Assembly (NCBI RefSeq): GCF_017654485.1
Contig: NZ_CP061095.1
Span: 1-64,000 of the forward strand
Length of the DNA stretch: 64,000 nucleotides
Origin: Roseomonas marmotae
GTDB taxonomy: Bacteria; Pseudomonadota; Alphaproteobacteria; Acetobacterales; Acetobacteraceae
Reading direction: 5' to 3'
The notes beneath the pieces are model-generated. The model was not told where the DNA came from. It ran no database searches and saw only the letters and a program-made list of their open reading frames with translations. Shown piece by piece: positions 18,249 through 26,683 of the stretch. The position numbers and the translations under genes were made by a program. Numbering within the stretch: position 1 is the stretch's first letter; every line of letters starts with the position of its first letter.

Positions 18249-20277
18249 AACGGCGCGGCCGCTTTCCGTCGCCGTCGATATCGGCGGGACCTTCACCGAC
18301 ATCACCATCCAGGACAGCCTCAGCGGCCGCGCCTGGACAGCCAAGACGCCCTCGACGCCGCACGACCCGTCGGAAGCCTTCCTGACCGGCGTGCGCCTGG
18401 CGTTGGAGGCCGCGCGCGGCGAGGCCGTGGCTGTGGGCCGCGTGCTGCATGGCACCACCATCGCCACCAACATGATCCTGGAAGGGAAGGGGGCCAGGGC
18501 GGCGCTGGTGACGACCGCCGGATTCCGCCATGTGCTGGATATCGGCCGGCAGGACATTCCGCGCCGCGTCAATCTGCATGCATGGGTGAAACCCCAGCGC
18601 CCGGTCCCACCCTCCCGTGTCTTCGAGGTGGCGGAGCGTGTCTCGGCTCAGGGAGAGGTGCTGTTGCCACTGGATGAGGGCAGTGTCCGCGTTGCCGCCG
18701 AAGCCTGCCGGGACGCGGGCGTGACCGCCGTCGCTGTCTGCCTGCTGCATGCCTTCACCGCGCCCGGGCATGAACGCCGCGTGGCGGAGATGCTGCGGGA
18801 CGCGCTGCCGGGTATCGCCGTCACCGCTTCGTCCGACGTGCTGCCGGTGGTGCGGGAATATGAGCGCAGCCTGGCCACCATTCTGAACGCGCAGGTGATG
18901 CCTGAGGTCTCCACCTATGTGCAGCGGCTGGAACAGCGGCTGGAAGGCGAGGGGATCGCGGCGCCCCTGCTGCTGATGAAGAGCAATGGCGGTGTGGCCG
19001 GCGCCGCGGCCATCCGCCGGGCGCCTGCCGTCACGGCCCTGTCCGGCCCGGCGGCGGGCGTGGTGGGCGCGCGCGCCGTCGCGGAAGCCGCGGGCTTCCC
19101 GGATATCATCACCGTCGATATCGGCGGCACCAGCGCCGATATCTGCCTGATGAAGGGCGGCGAGGTCGGACTGACCCAGACTGGCCATGTCGGTGAATGG
19201 CCGCTGCCCCTGCCCATGGTGGATATGGTGACGATCGGCGCGGGCGGTGGATCGCTGGCGCGGGTGACGGCCGATGGCGCCCTGGCCGTGGGGCCGGAAA
19301 GTGCCGGCGCCGTGCCGGGTCCGGCCTGCTATGGGCGTGGCGGCACCCGTGCCACCGTTACCGACGCGCATGTGGCGCTGGGCCATCTGCCTCCCAGCCT
19401 GCTGGGCGGGCGCATGACTCTGGACGTGGCGGCAGCCGAGGCGGCGGTGCGGGAGAATGTCGCGGGCCCTCTGGGGCTCGGACTGCACGAGGCGGCGCGG
19501 GGCATCCTGGCCATCACCGATGCCAATATGGTGGGCGCGGTGCGTGTCGTTTCGGTGGAGCGGGGGCATGATCCGCGCGACTTCGCGCTGGTGCCCTTCG
19601 GCGGCGCCGGGCCGCTGCATGGCTGCGCCCTGGCGGAGCTGCTGGGCATCGGCACCGTGCTGGTGCCGCCGTCGCCGGGCGTGCTCTGCGCCCAGGGCCT
19701 GCTGGCCGCCGACCTGAAGGCCGAGTTCAGCCGCAGCCTGCCCGACGCCACGCCCGAGGCGGTGGAGGCCGGCTATGCCGAGCTGGAAACCCAGGCCGAG
19801 GCCTGGTTCGCGGAGGAGCAGGTGCCTGCCGGGCGGCGGGAGACCCGCCGCGTCGCGCTGATGCGCTATGCTGGCCAGGGCGGGGAACTGGCCGTGCCCT
19901 GGCCGGACGACATGGAGGGCGCGGCCGCCGGATTCGCGGCCCAGCACCGGGCGCTTTACGGCTTCGACCTGCCGGAAGGCGCGGTAGAACTGGTGACGCT
20001 GCGGCTGGAGGCTGCCGGCCGGCTAAGCGGCAGCATCACTTCCACCCTGCCGCCGGGCCAGGGCGCTAGGCCGATGGGCCAGCACGCCGTGCACTTCGCT
20101 GGAGGCACGCAGCAGGCCGCGCTGTATGACCGCGCCACGCTGGGGGCAGAGGATGAATTCTCCGGCCCCGCCATCGTCACCCAGCTGGATGCCACGACGC
20201 TGGTGCCGCCGGGCTGGAGGGCACGCATGCATGCCTCCGGTGCCCTGGTGCTGCGCCGGCAGGAGATTGCCGCATGA
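18235..20277 (+). CDS. hyuA: Hydantoinase/oxoprolinase family subunit A
   Basis: A 680-residue HyuA-type ATPase subunit with an actin-like nucleotide-binding fold. It starts with SVAVDIGGTFTDITIQD (phosphate-1 loop) and has HGTTIATNMILEGKGA, VREYERSLATILNAQVMP, LMKSNGGVAGAAAIRRAPAV, SGPAAGVVGA and ITVDIGGTSADICLM (second phosphate loop). The late motif is PFGGAGPLHGCALAE. ATG 18235 has GGAG nine bases upstream and lies inside the end of hyuB. It overlaps the next M20 gene by four bases. HyuA and HyuB are complete and adjacent, so a functional heteromeric enzyme is likely. Confidence 0.92.
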   Translation: MSSTETARPLSVAVDIGGTFTDITIQDSLSGRAWTAKTPSTPHDPSEAFLTGVRLALEAARGEAVAVGRVLHGTTIATNMILEGKGARAALVTTAGFRHVLDIGRQDIPRRVNLHAWVKPQRPVPPSRVFEVAERVSAQGEVLLPLDEGSVRVAAEACRDAGVTAVAVCLLHAFTAPGHERRVAEMLRDALPGIAVTASSDVLPVVREYERSLATILNAQVMPEVSTYVQRLEQRLEGEGIAAPLLLMKSNGGVAGAAAIRRAPAVTALSGPAAGVVGARAVAEAAGFPDIITVDIGGTSADICLMKGGEVGLTQTGHVGEWPLPLPMVDMVTIGAGGGSLARVTADGALAVGPESAGAVPGPACYGRGGTRATVTDAHVALGHLPPSLLGGRMTLDVAAAEAAVRENVAGPLGLGLHEAARGILAITDANMVGAVRVVSVERGHDPRDFALVPFGGAGPLHGCALAELLGIGTVLVPPSPGVLCAQGLLAADLKAEFSRSLPDATPEAVEAGYAELETQAEAWFAEEQVPAGRRETRRVALMRYAGQGGELAVPWPDDMEGAAAGFAAQHRALYGFDLPEGAVELVTLRLEAAGRLSGSITSTLPPGQGARPMGQHAVHFAGGTQQAALYDRATLGAEDEFSGPAIVTQLDATTLVPPGWRARMHASGALVLRRQEIAA

Positions 20278-21677
20278 GCCGCGATGCCGCGATCGCCGCC
20301 GCCCGCAAGTTGCTGGAGGATGGCAGCTACCTCACCGCCATGGCCCGGCGCGTCGCCATTCCGACCGCCAGCCAGGACCCCGAAAGCGCGCCGCATCTCC
20401 GGGCCTATCTGGCGGATGAAATGCTGCCCGACCTGCAATCCCAGGGCTTCACGGGGGAGATCTTCGAGAACCCGACAGGCAAGGGCGGTCCCTTCCTGAT
20501 CGCGCGGAGGATCGAGGACCCTTCGCTGCCGACGCTGCTGACCTATGGCCATGGCGATACCGTGCTGGGCCTGGACGCCGGCTGGCATGAGGGCCTTTCC
20601 CCCTGGGTGCTGGCCCGGCGCGGGGAGCGGCTCTATGGCCGCGGCATCGTGGACAACAAGGGCCAGCATACCGGCAACCTGATGGCCATGGAGGCCGTGC
20701 GGCAACTGCGCGGCGGCCGCCTGGGCTACAACGTCACGGTCATGCTGGAGATGAGCGAGGAAGTCGGCTCCCCCGGCATCGAGGAAATCTGCCGGCAGCA
20801 GCGGGAACTGCTGGCCGCCGACGTGCTGATCGCCTCCGATGGCCCAAGGCTGGTGCCGGAAGTGCCGACCCTGACGCTGGGCACCCGTGGCGCGCTGGGC
20901 TTCGACCTGCGCGTGAAGTATCGGGAGGGCGGGCATCATTCCGGCAATTGGGGCGGGCTGCTGGCCAATCCCGGCATCCGGCTGGCGCATGCCATCGCCA
21001 GCCTTGTCGGCCCTGAAGGGCAGGTGCTGCTGCGGGACCTCGTGCCGGAGCGCATCCCCGACAATGTCCGCCGTGCCCTGGCCGATTGCCGCGTGGATGG
21101 CGGCGCGGACGGGCCGGAGATCAATCCCTGGTGGGGCGAGCCCGGCCTTTCGGCGGCTGAGAAGGTCTTCGGCTGGAATACTTTCGAGGTGCTGGCCTAT
21201 AGCACCGGCAACCCCTCCGCGCCGGTCAATGCCGTGCCGCCCGAGGCCTCTGCCCGCTGCCAGATCCGCTATACCGTGGACAGGGATGTGGAAACCTTCC
21301 TGCCTGCCATCCGCCGGCACCTGGACGAGAAGGGCTTCAGGGATGTCGAGGTTGTATCCGTGAAGGGGGGCGCCGAGTGGCGCGCCACCCGCATGGACCC
21401 GGATGGCCCCTGGCCCCGTCTGGTGGCGGACTCCATCCGCCGCACCACCGGCCGCGCGCCGATGATCGTGCCGAATGCCGGCGGCTCCCTGCCCAATGAT
21501 AGTTTTGCCGTCACGCTGGGCCTGCCTACCATCTACATCCCGCATTCCTACAGCGGTTGCTCCCAGCACGCGCCCAACGAGCATGCGCTGATGCCGCTGG
21601 TGCGAGAGGGGCTGGAGATCGCCGCCGGCGTCTTCTGGGATCTGGGAGAGCAGCCCTGGCCGGGGCGGGCGGTATGA
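20274..21677 (+). CDS. M20-family metallopeptidase (second of the operon)
   Basis: A 467-residue zinc-dependent M20 peptidase/deacylase, distinct from the one at 15334 and closer in length to the dipeptidase branch. Metal motifs seen are TYGHGDTVLG, GIVDNKGQHTGN, the Glu pair in MLEMSEEVGSPG, ASDGPR and the late His region HSYSGCSQHAPNEHAL. A lid/dimerisation domain contains REGGHHSGNWGGLLANPG. The start ATG overlaps hyuA and the stop overlaps the monooxygenase gene (ATGA). Next to hyuBA, it would logically hydrolyse the ring-opened N-carbamoyl or N-acyl product; that is inference. Confidence 0.9.
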   Translation: MSRDAAIAAARKLLEDGSYLTAMARRVAIPTASQDPESAPHLRAYLADEMLPDLQSQGFTGEIFENPTGKGGPFLIARRIEDPSLPTLLTYGHGDTVLGLDAGWHEGLSPWVLARRGERLYGRGIVDNKGQHTGNLMAMEAVRQLRGGRLGYNVTVMLEMSEEVGSPGIEEICRQQRELLAADVLIASDGPRLVPEVPTLTLGTRGALGFDLRVKYREGGHHSGNWGGLLANPGIRLAHAIASLVGPEGQVLLRDLVPERIPDNVRRALADCRVDGGADGPEINPWWGEPGLSAAEKVFGWNTFEVLAYSTGNPSAPVNAVPPEASARCQIRYTVDRDVETFLPAIRRHLDEKGFRDVEVVSVKGGAEWRATRMDPDGPWPRLVADSIRRTTGRAPMIVPNAGGSLPNDSFAVTLGLPTIYIPHSYSGCSQHAPNEHALMPLVREGLEIAAGVFWDLGEQPWPGRAV

Positions 21678-23020
21678 TGCCCGGGAAGCCGATGCATCTG
21701 GGCGCCTTCTTCTTCACCCCCGGCAGCCATTCCGCCGGCTGGCGCCATCCGGACGCGGTGCCGGAGACGGATATGTCCTTCTCGCATTACGTCTCCATGG
21801 CGCAGACGGCGGAGCGAGGGCTGCTGGACTGCCTGTTCTTCCAGGACACGGCGGCGGTTGTCGGAAGCGGCGCGCTGCATGGCGGCAGCCCCTGGCGTCC
21901 CGGCACCGGCCGCCAGGTCTTCCCGGAGCCTGCGACACTGGTGGCCGCGCTGGCGGCGGTGACGCAGAAGATCGGGCTGGTGGCCACGGCCACCACCACC
22001 TACGGCGACCCCTACACGGTCGCGCGCCGCTTCGGCAGCATCGACCATATCAGCGGTGGCCGCGCCGGCTGGAACCTCGTCACCTCGCAGATTGAGGACG
22101 AGGCCGGCAATTTTGGCTTCGACAGCCATCCCGGTCATGCCGAACGCTACGAGCGTGCCGAGGAATTCCACGACGTCGTCTGCGGCCTCTGGGACAGTTT
22201 CGAGGAAGGGGCCTTCCCGCGCGACAAGCAGACCGGCCAGTTCCTGGACACCGGCAAGGCGCATATCCTGAACCATGCCGGCAGGCACTTCCGGGTTCGT
22301 GGACCGCTGAACCTGCCGCGCTGCCCGCAGGGGCGGCCGGTGATCGCCCAGGCCGGTTCATCCGGGCCTGGCAAGCAGCTCGCCTCCCGCGTGGCGGACA
22401 TGATCTTCACCGCGCAGAGCATCCTGGCCGAGGGCCAGACCTTCTACCGGGACGTGAAGGCGCGCGCGGCGGAACATGGGCGTGACCCGGACCATGTGAA
22501 GATCATGCCGGGGCTGATGGTCGTCACCGCCCCCACCGAGGAAGAGGCCCAGGCGAAGTACCGTTCGCTGGAGGCGCTGGTGGATGACGAGACGGCCATC
22601 GCGCTGCTCTCCCGCCTCTGCGGCGATCTTGATATCCGCAGCTATCCTGTCGATGGCCCGCTGCCGGAACTGCCGCCGAGCAATGCCGCCCGTGCGCGGC
22701 AGGAGCATCTGGTCGCCAAGGCGCGACGGGAGAAGCTGACCATCCGGCAGGTGGCGCGCTATCTCGGCACCTCGCTCGGCCATCACATGGTGGTTGGCGC
22801 GCCGGCGAAGGTGGCGGATGTCATGCAGGAATGGCTGCAGGGCGGTGCCTGCGACGGATTCATGCTGCTCTTTCCATACTACCCAAAGCCGCTGGAAGAC
22901 GTCGTCGATCACCTGGTGCCGGAACTGCAGCGCCGTGGCCTGTTCCGCACCGCCTATGAAGGCTCGACGCTGCGGCAACACCTCGGGATCCCTGAACCCC
23001 GCAACCGCTACGCTCTCTGA
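21674..23020 (+). CDS. NtaA/SnaA/DszA-family FMN-dependent monooxygenase
   Basis: A 448-residue luciferase-like (TIM-barrel) flavin monooxygenase of the nitrilotriacetate/pristinamycin/dibenzothiophene group, which uses FMNH2 supplied by a separate reductase. Typical segments are PMHLGAFFFTPGSHSAGWRH, GLLDCLFFQDTAAV, EPATLVAALAAVTQKIGLVATATTTY, HISGGRAGWNLVTS, GHAERYERAEEFHDVV, RGPLNLPRCPQGRPVIAQAG and the C-terminal half KIMPGLMVVTAPTEEEA. ATG 21674 overlaps the stop of the preceding M20 gene. It is the last gene of the operon. It implies that the imported compound or a product carries a group needing oxidative C-N or C-S cleavage. No flavin reductase gene is seen beside it. Confidence 0.91.
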   Translation: MMPGKPMHLGAFFFTPGSHSAGWRHPDAVPETDMSFSHYVSMAQTAERGLLDCLFFQDTAAVVGSGALHGGSPWRPGTGRQVFPEPATLVAALAAVTQKIGLVATATTTYGDPYTVARRFGSIDHISGGRAGWNLVTSQIEDEAGNFGFDSHPGHAERYERAEEFHDVVCGLWDSFEEGAFPRDKQTGQFLDTGKAHILNHAGRHFRVRGPLNLPRCPQGRPVIAQAGSSGPGKQLASRVADMIFTAQSILAEGQTFYRDVKARAAEHGRDPDHVKIMPGLMVVTAPTEEEAQAKYRSLEALVDDETAIALLSRLCGDLDIRSYPVDGPLPELPPSNAARARQEHLVAKARREKLTIRQVARYLGTSLGHHMVVGAPAKVADVMQEWLQGGACDGFMLLFPYYPKPLEDVVDHLVPELQRRGLFRTAYEGSTLRQHLGIPEPRNRYAL

Positions 23021-23062
23021 AACACATCAGGGAGCGGCGCTGTGCGGAGCGCCCCCAGGGAC

Positions 23063-23083
23063 GGGGGGGCGGGATGCCCCCCC
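23063..23083. terminator. Bidirectional terminator hairpin between convergent genes
   Basis: A perfect 8-base stem, GGGGGGGC at 23063-23070 and GCCCCCCC at 23076-23083, encloses the 5-base loop GGGAT. It lies in the 71-base gap between the converging monooxygenase and metZ genes. No T-run flanks it, so Rho-independent action is probable but not certain. Confidence 0.6.
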
Positions 23084-23091
23084 CAGCCGTC

Positions 23092-24570
23092 TCAGCTCTT
23101 GCGGCGGCGCTTGGCCGGCGTTGCGGCGGGCGCCGGATCAGCCGCGGCCGGCTCCGCCTCCGGCCGGCCCTGCGGCTCACGGAACAGGCCCTGCATCGCC
23201 TCGGCGAAGAGATCCGGCTCCTCCTGCCTGGCGGCACGGGCCGGGGCTTCAGCCGGCGCGGCAGGCTCGCGCTTGTCACGGGGCGTCTTGGCTGCCGGGG
23301 CGCGCTCTGGCGCTGCCGCCGAAGCCTCCTCCACCACCATGCGCGCGGCCGATTTCGGACGCGGGCCGGTAGTGCCGGCTGCGGCATCCAGCGCCGTCGC
23401 GATATCCTCGATCAGGTCCGCCACATCCTCCAGCCCGACGGAGAGCCGCACCGAGCCATCGCTGATGCCCAGGCGCGCCCGTTCCTCCGGGGCCACCTTG
23501 CTATGGGTCGTGGTGGCGGGGTGGGTGACCAGGCTCTTGGCATCGCCAAGGTTGTTGGAGATGTCGATGACCCGCAGCGCGTCCAGGAAGCGGAAGGTCG
23601 CTTCCTTGCCGCCCTTGATGTCGAAGCTCACCAGGGAGCCGCCGGCCGCCATCTGCTGCTTGGCGAGGCCATATTGCGGATGGCTGGCCAGGAAGGGGTA
23701 GTAGACGCGCGCCACTTCCTCCCGCTCCTCCAGCATCTGGGCGATGGCGGCGGCGCTGCGGCACATGGCGGGAACGCGCAGGTGCAGCGTCTCCATGCCC
23801 TTCAGGATGGTCCAGGCATTGAAGGCGGACATGGCCGGGCCGGTGTTGCGGGTGAAGGGCTGCAGCACCTCCTCGACCCACTTCTTATTGCCCAGCACGG
23901 CGCCGCCCAGCACACGGCCCTGGCCGTCGAAATGCTTGGTAAGCGAATAGACCACCACATCGGCACCGAACTTCAGCGGCCTCTGCAGCAGCGGGGTGGC
24001 GAAGACATTGTCCACCACCACGATGGCGCCGGCCTTGTGAGCCAGCTCGGAGACGGCGGCGAGGTCCACCAGCTCCAGCATGGGGTTGGAGGGCGTCTCC
24101 AGCAGCACCAGCTGGCAGGGGCGCTTCAGCGCGGCCTTCCACTGTTCCAGATCGGCGCCATCGACGAATTCGGTCTGGATGCCGTAGCGCGGCAGCAGGG
24201 TGGAGACGATCCAGTAGCACGAGCCGAACAGCGCCCTGCTGGCGACCACCCGGTCCCCGGTCTTGAGATGCGCCAGCAGCGCCGCGCTGACGGCGGCCAT
24301 GCCGGTCGCGGTCACGCGGCAGGCTTCAGCGCCTTCCAGCAGCGCCAGCCGCTCTTCCAGCATGGAGATGGTCGGGTTGCCGAAGCGCGAATACTGGAAC
24401 TTCTGCACCTCGCCCGTGAAGGTCTGCTCGGCCTGCTGGGCGCTGTCATAGACGAAGCCGGAGGTGAGGTAGAGCGCCTCCGACGTCTCGTCCTGGTTGC
24501 TGCGCATCAGCCCGCCGCGAACGAGGAGGGTGGCGGGCCGCAGCGGGCGGTCGGAGACAGGCTTGGCCAT
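23092..24570 (-). CDS. metZ: O-succinylhomoserine sulfhydrylase with C-terminal extension
   Basis: A PLP-dependent Cys/Met-metabolism enzyme that makes homocysteine from O-succinylhomoserine and sulfide. The N-terminus has RPATLLVRGGLMRSNQDETS and LTSGFVYDSAQQAEQTF. The PLP site is YSLTKHFDGQGRVLGGA, with the Schiff-base Lys in STK-like LTKH, and the C-terminal domain includes RLSVGLEDVADLIEDIATAL. MetZ enzymes are about 390-400 residues; this one is 492. The extra ~90 residues form an Ala/Pro/Glu/Arg-rich tail ending AATPAKRRRKS, of unknown role. Control is by the SAM-II riboswitch at 24638-24694 upstream on the same strand, so expression should fall when S-adenosylmethionine is high. Confidence 0.92.
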   Translation of the reverse strand: MAKPVSDRPLRPATLLVRGGLMRSNQDETSEALYLTSGFVYDSAQQAEQTFTGEVQKFQYSRFGNPTISMLEERLALLEGAEACRVTATGMAAVSAALLAHLKTGDRVVASRALFGSCYWIVSTLLPRYGIQTEFVDGADLEQWKAALKRPCQLVLLETPSNPMLELVDLAAVSELAHKAGAIVVVDNVFATPLLQRPLKFGADVVVYSLTKHFDGQGRVLGGAVLGNKKWVEEVLQPFTRNTGPAMSAFNAWTILKGMETLHLRVPAMCRSAAAIAQMLEEREEVARVYYPFLASHPQYGLAKQQMAAGGSLVSFDIKGGKEATFRFLDALRVIDISNNLGDAKSLVTHPATTTHSKVAPEERARLGISDGSVRLSVGLEDVADLIEDIATALDAAAGTTGPRPKSAARMVVEEASAAAPERAPAAKTPRDKREPAAPAEAPARAARQEEPDLFAEAMQGLFREPQGRPEAEPAAADPAPAATPAKRRRKS

Positions 24571-24637
24571 TGGGCGCGAGACTCTCGGGTTATGTAAAAC
24601 CCGGCCCGGTCGGACGAGGACGAGCGGTGCCCCGCCA

Positions 24638-24694
24638 CGGCCGTTTAGCGCGGTTGTTTAAGCTCGCCGCAAGCTGGCCGGACAAATCGCGAGC
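24638..24694 (-). promoter_or_regulatory. SAM-II riboswitch
   Basis: On the minus strand, 68 bases ahead of metZ, lies the compact SAM-II aptamer. P1 is GCTCGC (24694-24689) pairing with GCGAGC (24667-24662). The conserved GATTTG follows the first P1 strand, then CGGCC (24680-24676) pairs with GGCCG (24642-24638) to form the pseudoknot helix. The conserved joining segments TTAAACAA and CGCTAAA are present. Layout and conserved bases agree with the family, and the downstream gene is a methionine-pathway gene, as expected. SAM binding would lower translation or transcription of metZ. Confidence 0.92.
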
Positions 24695-24768
24695 GCCCCA
24701 TTTCCGGGGCGGGCCGACCTTACGCCCGGCTTGCCGAGCGCACAAGGGCAGGCTAAGACTGTTGCGAC

Positions 24769-24843
24769 GCGGGCGTAGTTCAGAGGTAGAACGTCAGCTT
24801 CCCAAGCTGAATGTCGTGGGTTCAATTCCCATCGCCCGCTCCA
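24769..24843 (+). tRNA. tRNA-Gly (anticodon CCC)
   Basis: A complete cloverleaf. The acceptor GCGGGCG pairs with CGCCCGC, the anticodon stem TCAGC/GCTGA encloses loop TTCCCAA (anticodon CCC at 34-36), and the T arm is GTGGGTTCAATTCCCAT. T is the discriminator and CCA is encoded at 24841-24843. A short T-run (TTTTT) follows at once and may end transcription. It reads GGG codons. Its presence beside metZ is one reason to think the replicon carries core functions. Confidence 0.96.
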
Positions 24844-25225
24844 TTTTTCAGATATTTAGCCTTGTCGCGGTGCCCCGGATGAAGCCGGAGGCCAAGCGAT
24901 TCGGCGGCTGCGCTGCAAGCCCCGGGCCCATCCCGGCCGGCATCACAGCGAAGGCCCCTGCCGGGCCCGCCGGCCGGCTCCCTCACAGCAGCAATGCATC
25001 ATCCGCGCCCCTGTCGAATGCCCAAGCTCAGGCTTGCCGTCGGCTGCGCGCGCGATCCGCGTCCCTGTTCAGCCGGGTGAAATCCGAAGAGGGCCGGAGA
25101 ACACAAGGCAGATATGTTTCCAGGCACTGGCACGTGTTGCCCCGGGGACCCGTGGCGCACTAGGTAGCGCCCTGCCTTTCCATTCGCCTGACTGAACGGC
25201 GAAACCGACGCCTGCAGGAGAAAGC
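24844..25225. other. Intergenic region, nothing recognised
   Basis: These 382 bases between tRNA-Gly and the amidohydrolase hold no supportable gene. Open frames here lack ribosome sites and recognisable protein sequence. No second copy of the tRNA 3' end was seen. The last part must carry the promoter of the amidohydrolase gene, but no clear hexamers stand out. Confidence 0.5.
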
Positions 25226-26662
25226 ATGCGCAACGAACCCGTCGCCCTGTCCGACCTTTCCGCCAGCGTCGATAGCAAGAGCCCAGCCTTCACGGCCGTC
25301 GCCGACCGGATCTGGGACCATGCGGAACTGCGCTTCGACGAGTACCGCTCGATCGAGGAGCAGATCGCCCTGCTGGAGGCCGAGGGCTTCCGCGTCACCC
25401 GCAATGTCGGCGGCATTCCCACCGCCTTCGTCGCGGAATCCGGCTCCGGCGGACCGGTCGTGGGCTTCCTGGGCGAGTTCGACGCCCTGGCGGGGCTGAG
25501 CCAGGAAGCGGGCGTGACGGAGCCGCGCCCGGTGAAGCCCGGTGCCACCGGCCATGGTTGCGGCCATAACCTGCTGGGGGCCGGCGCCATGCTGGCGGCC
25601 GTGGCCGCGCGGGATGCCCTGGCGGCCAACGGCCTGCCGGGCACGGTGCGCTACTACGGTTGCCCGGGCGAGGAGGGCGGCTCCGGCAAGACCTTCATGG
25701 CGCGCGCCGGCGCCTTCGACGACATCGACGCCGCCGTCTCCTGGCACCCGGGCGTGGTCAGCGCCGTGATGTCCTCCCTCTCGATGGCCAATTTCCAGGT
25801 CTATTTCCGCTTCAAGGGCCGCGCCTCGCATGCCGCGGGCTCGCCCTGGCTGGGCCGCTCGGCGCTGGATGCGGTTGAGATCATGAATGTCGGCGTGAAC
25901 TACCTGCGCGAGCACATGCCTCTGGACTGCCGCGTGCACTACGCCATCACCAACAGCGGCGGCAATTCGCCCAATGTGGTGCAGGCGGATGCCGAGGTGC
26001 TCTACCTGATCCGTGGCCCGCGGGTGAAGGACGCCCAGGCGCTGTTCGAGCGCGTGAAGGCCTGCGCCGAGGGCGCCGCCATCATGACCGGCACGCGGAT
26101 GGAGATGGAGATCGACAAGGCCTGCTCCAACACCATCCCGAACACGGCGCTGGAGATGCGCATGTTCGAGAACCTCTCCAACCTCGGTGCCCCGGCCTTC
26201 GACGAGACCGACCGCGCCTTCGCCGCCGAGATCCGCCGCTCGCTGAGCGAGGAGGACATCGCCGACAGCATTGGCGCCGTCGGCGCGCCGGAGGAGGTGG
26301 GCGCGCAGCCGCTGCATCAAGGCGTGCTGCATTTCGACGGCACCTCCCGCCCCGGCACCGGCTCCACCGATGTGGGTGATGTCAGCCAGATCGTGCCGAC
26401 GGTGCAGTGCTGGGGCCCCACCTGGGCGGTCGGCACACCCTTCCACACCTGGCAGGCCGTGGCGCAGGGCAAGAGCCCCAGCGCGCACAAGGGCATGATC
26501 CAGGCGGCCAAGGGCATGGCCGCCACGGCGCTGGACATCTTCCAGGACCCCGAGCTGCTGGCCCGCGCCAAGGCGGAGCTGAAGCAGCGCACCGGTGGCA
26601 AGCCCTATGCCTGCCCCATCCCTGACGACGTGCTGCCGCCGCCGCTGCGTGGCCGCCGCTGA
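25226..26662 (+). CDS. M20D-family amidohydrolase, AbgB-like
   Basis: A 478-residue cytoplasmic metallo-amidohydrolase of the aminobenzoyl-glutamate hydrolase subunit B type. The N-terminal IWDHAELRFDEYRS corresponds to the family's hallmark WxxxELxxxE region. Metal-site motifs are GFLGEFDAL, KPGATGHGCGHN, YGCPGEEGGSGK and AVSWHPG, and the late part is GSTDVGDVSQIVPTVQ, all close to AbgB. The ATG at 25226 has GCAGGAGAAAGC just upstream. AbgB normally works with AbgA; no AbgA is present, so it may act alone on another N-acyl amino acid. A periplasmic binding-protein gene follows 21 bases later, as if cotranscribed. Confidence 0.88.
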   Translation: MRNEPVALSDLSASVDSKSPAFTAVADRIWDHAELRFDEYRSIEEQIALLEAEGFRVTRNVGGIPTAFVAESGSGGPVVGFLGEFDALAGLSQEAGVTEPRPVKPGATGHGCGHNLLGAGAMLAAVAARDALAANGLPGTVRYYGCPGEEGGSGKTFMARAGAFDDIDAAVSWHPGVVSAVMSSLSMANFQVYFRFKGRASHAAGSPWLGRSALDAVEIMNVGVNYLREHMPLDCRVHYAITNSGGNSPNVVQADAEVLYLIRGPRVKDAQALFERVKACAEGAAIMTGTRMEMEIDKACSNTIPNTALEMRMFENLSNLGAPAFDETDRAFAAEIRRSLSEEDIADSIGAVGAPEEVGAQPLHQGVLHFDGTSRPGTGSTDVGDVSQIVPTVQCWGPTWAVGTPFHTWQAVAQGKSPSAHKGMIQAAKGMAATALDIFQDPELLARAKAELKQRTGGKPYACPIPDDVLPPPLRGRR

Positions 26663-26683
26663 TCAAGACGGAACCGCAAGATC

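Noticed and set aside
24769..24843. tRNA-Gly as the attachment site of an integrated element
   Set aside because: No repeat of its 3' end and no integrase were seen in the window.
24844..25225. Possible small gene after the tRNA
   Set aside because: Open frames here overlap the tRNA or read Arg/Ser/Pro-rich strings with no ribosome site or family similarity.
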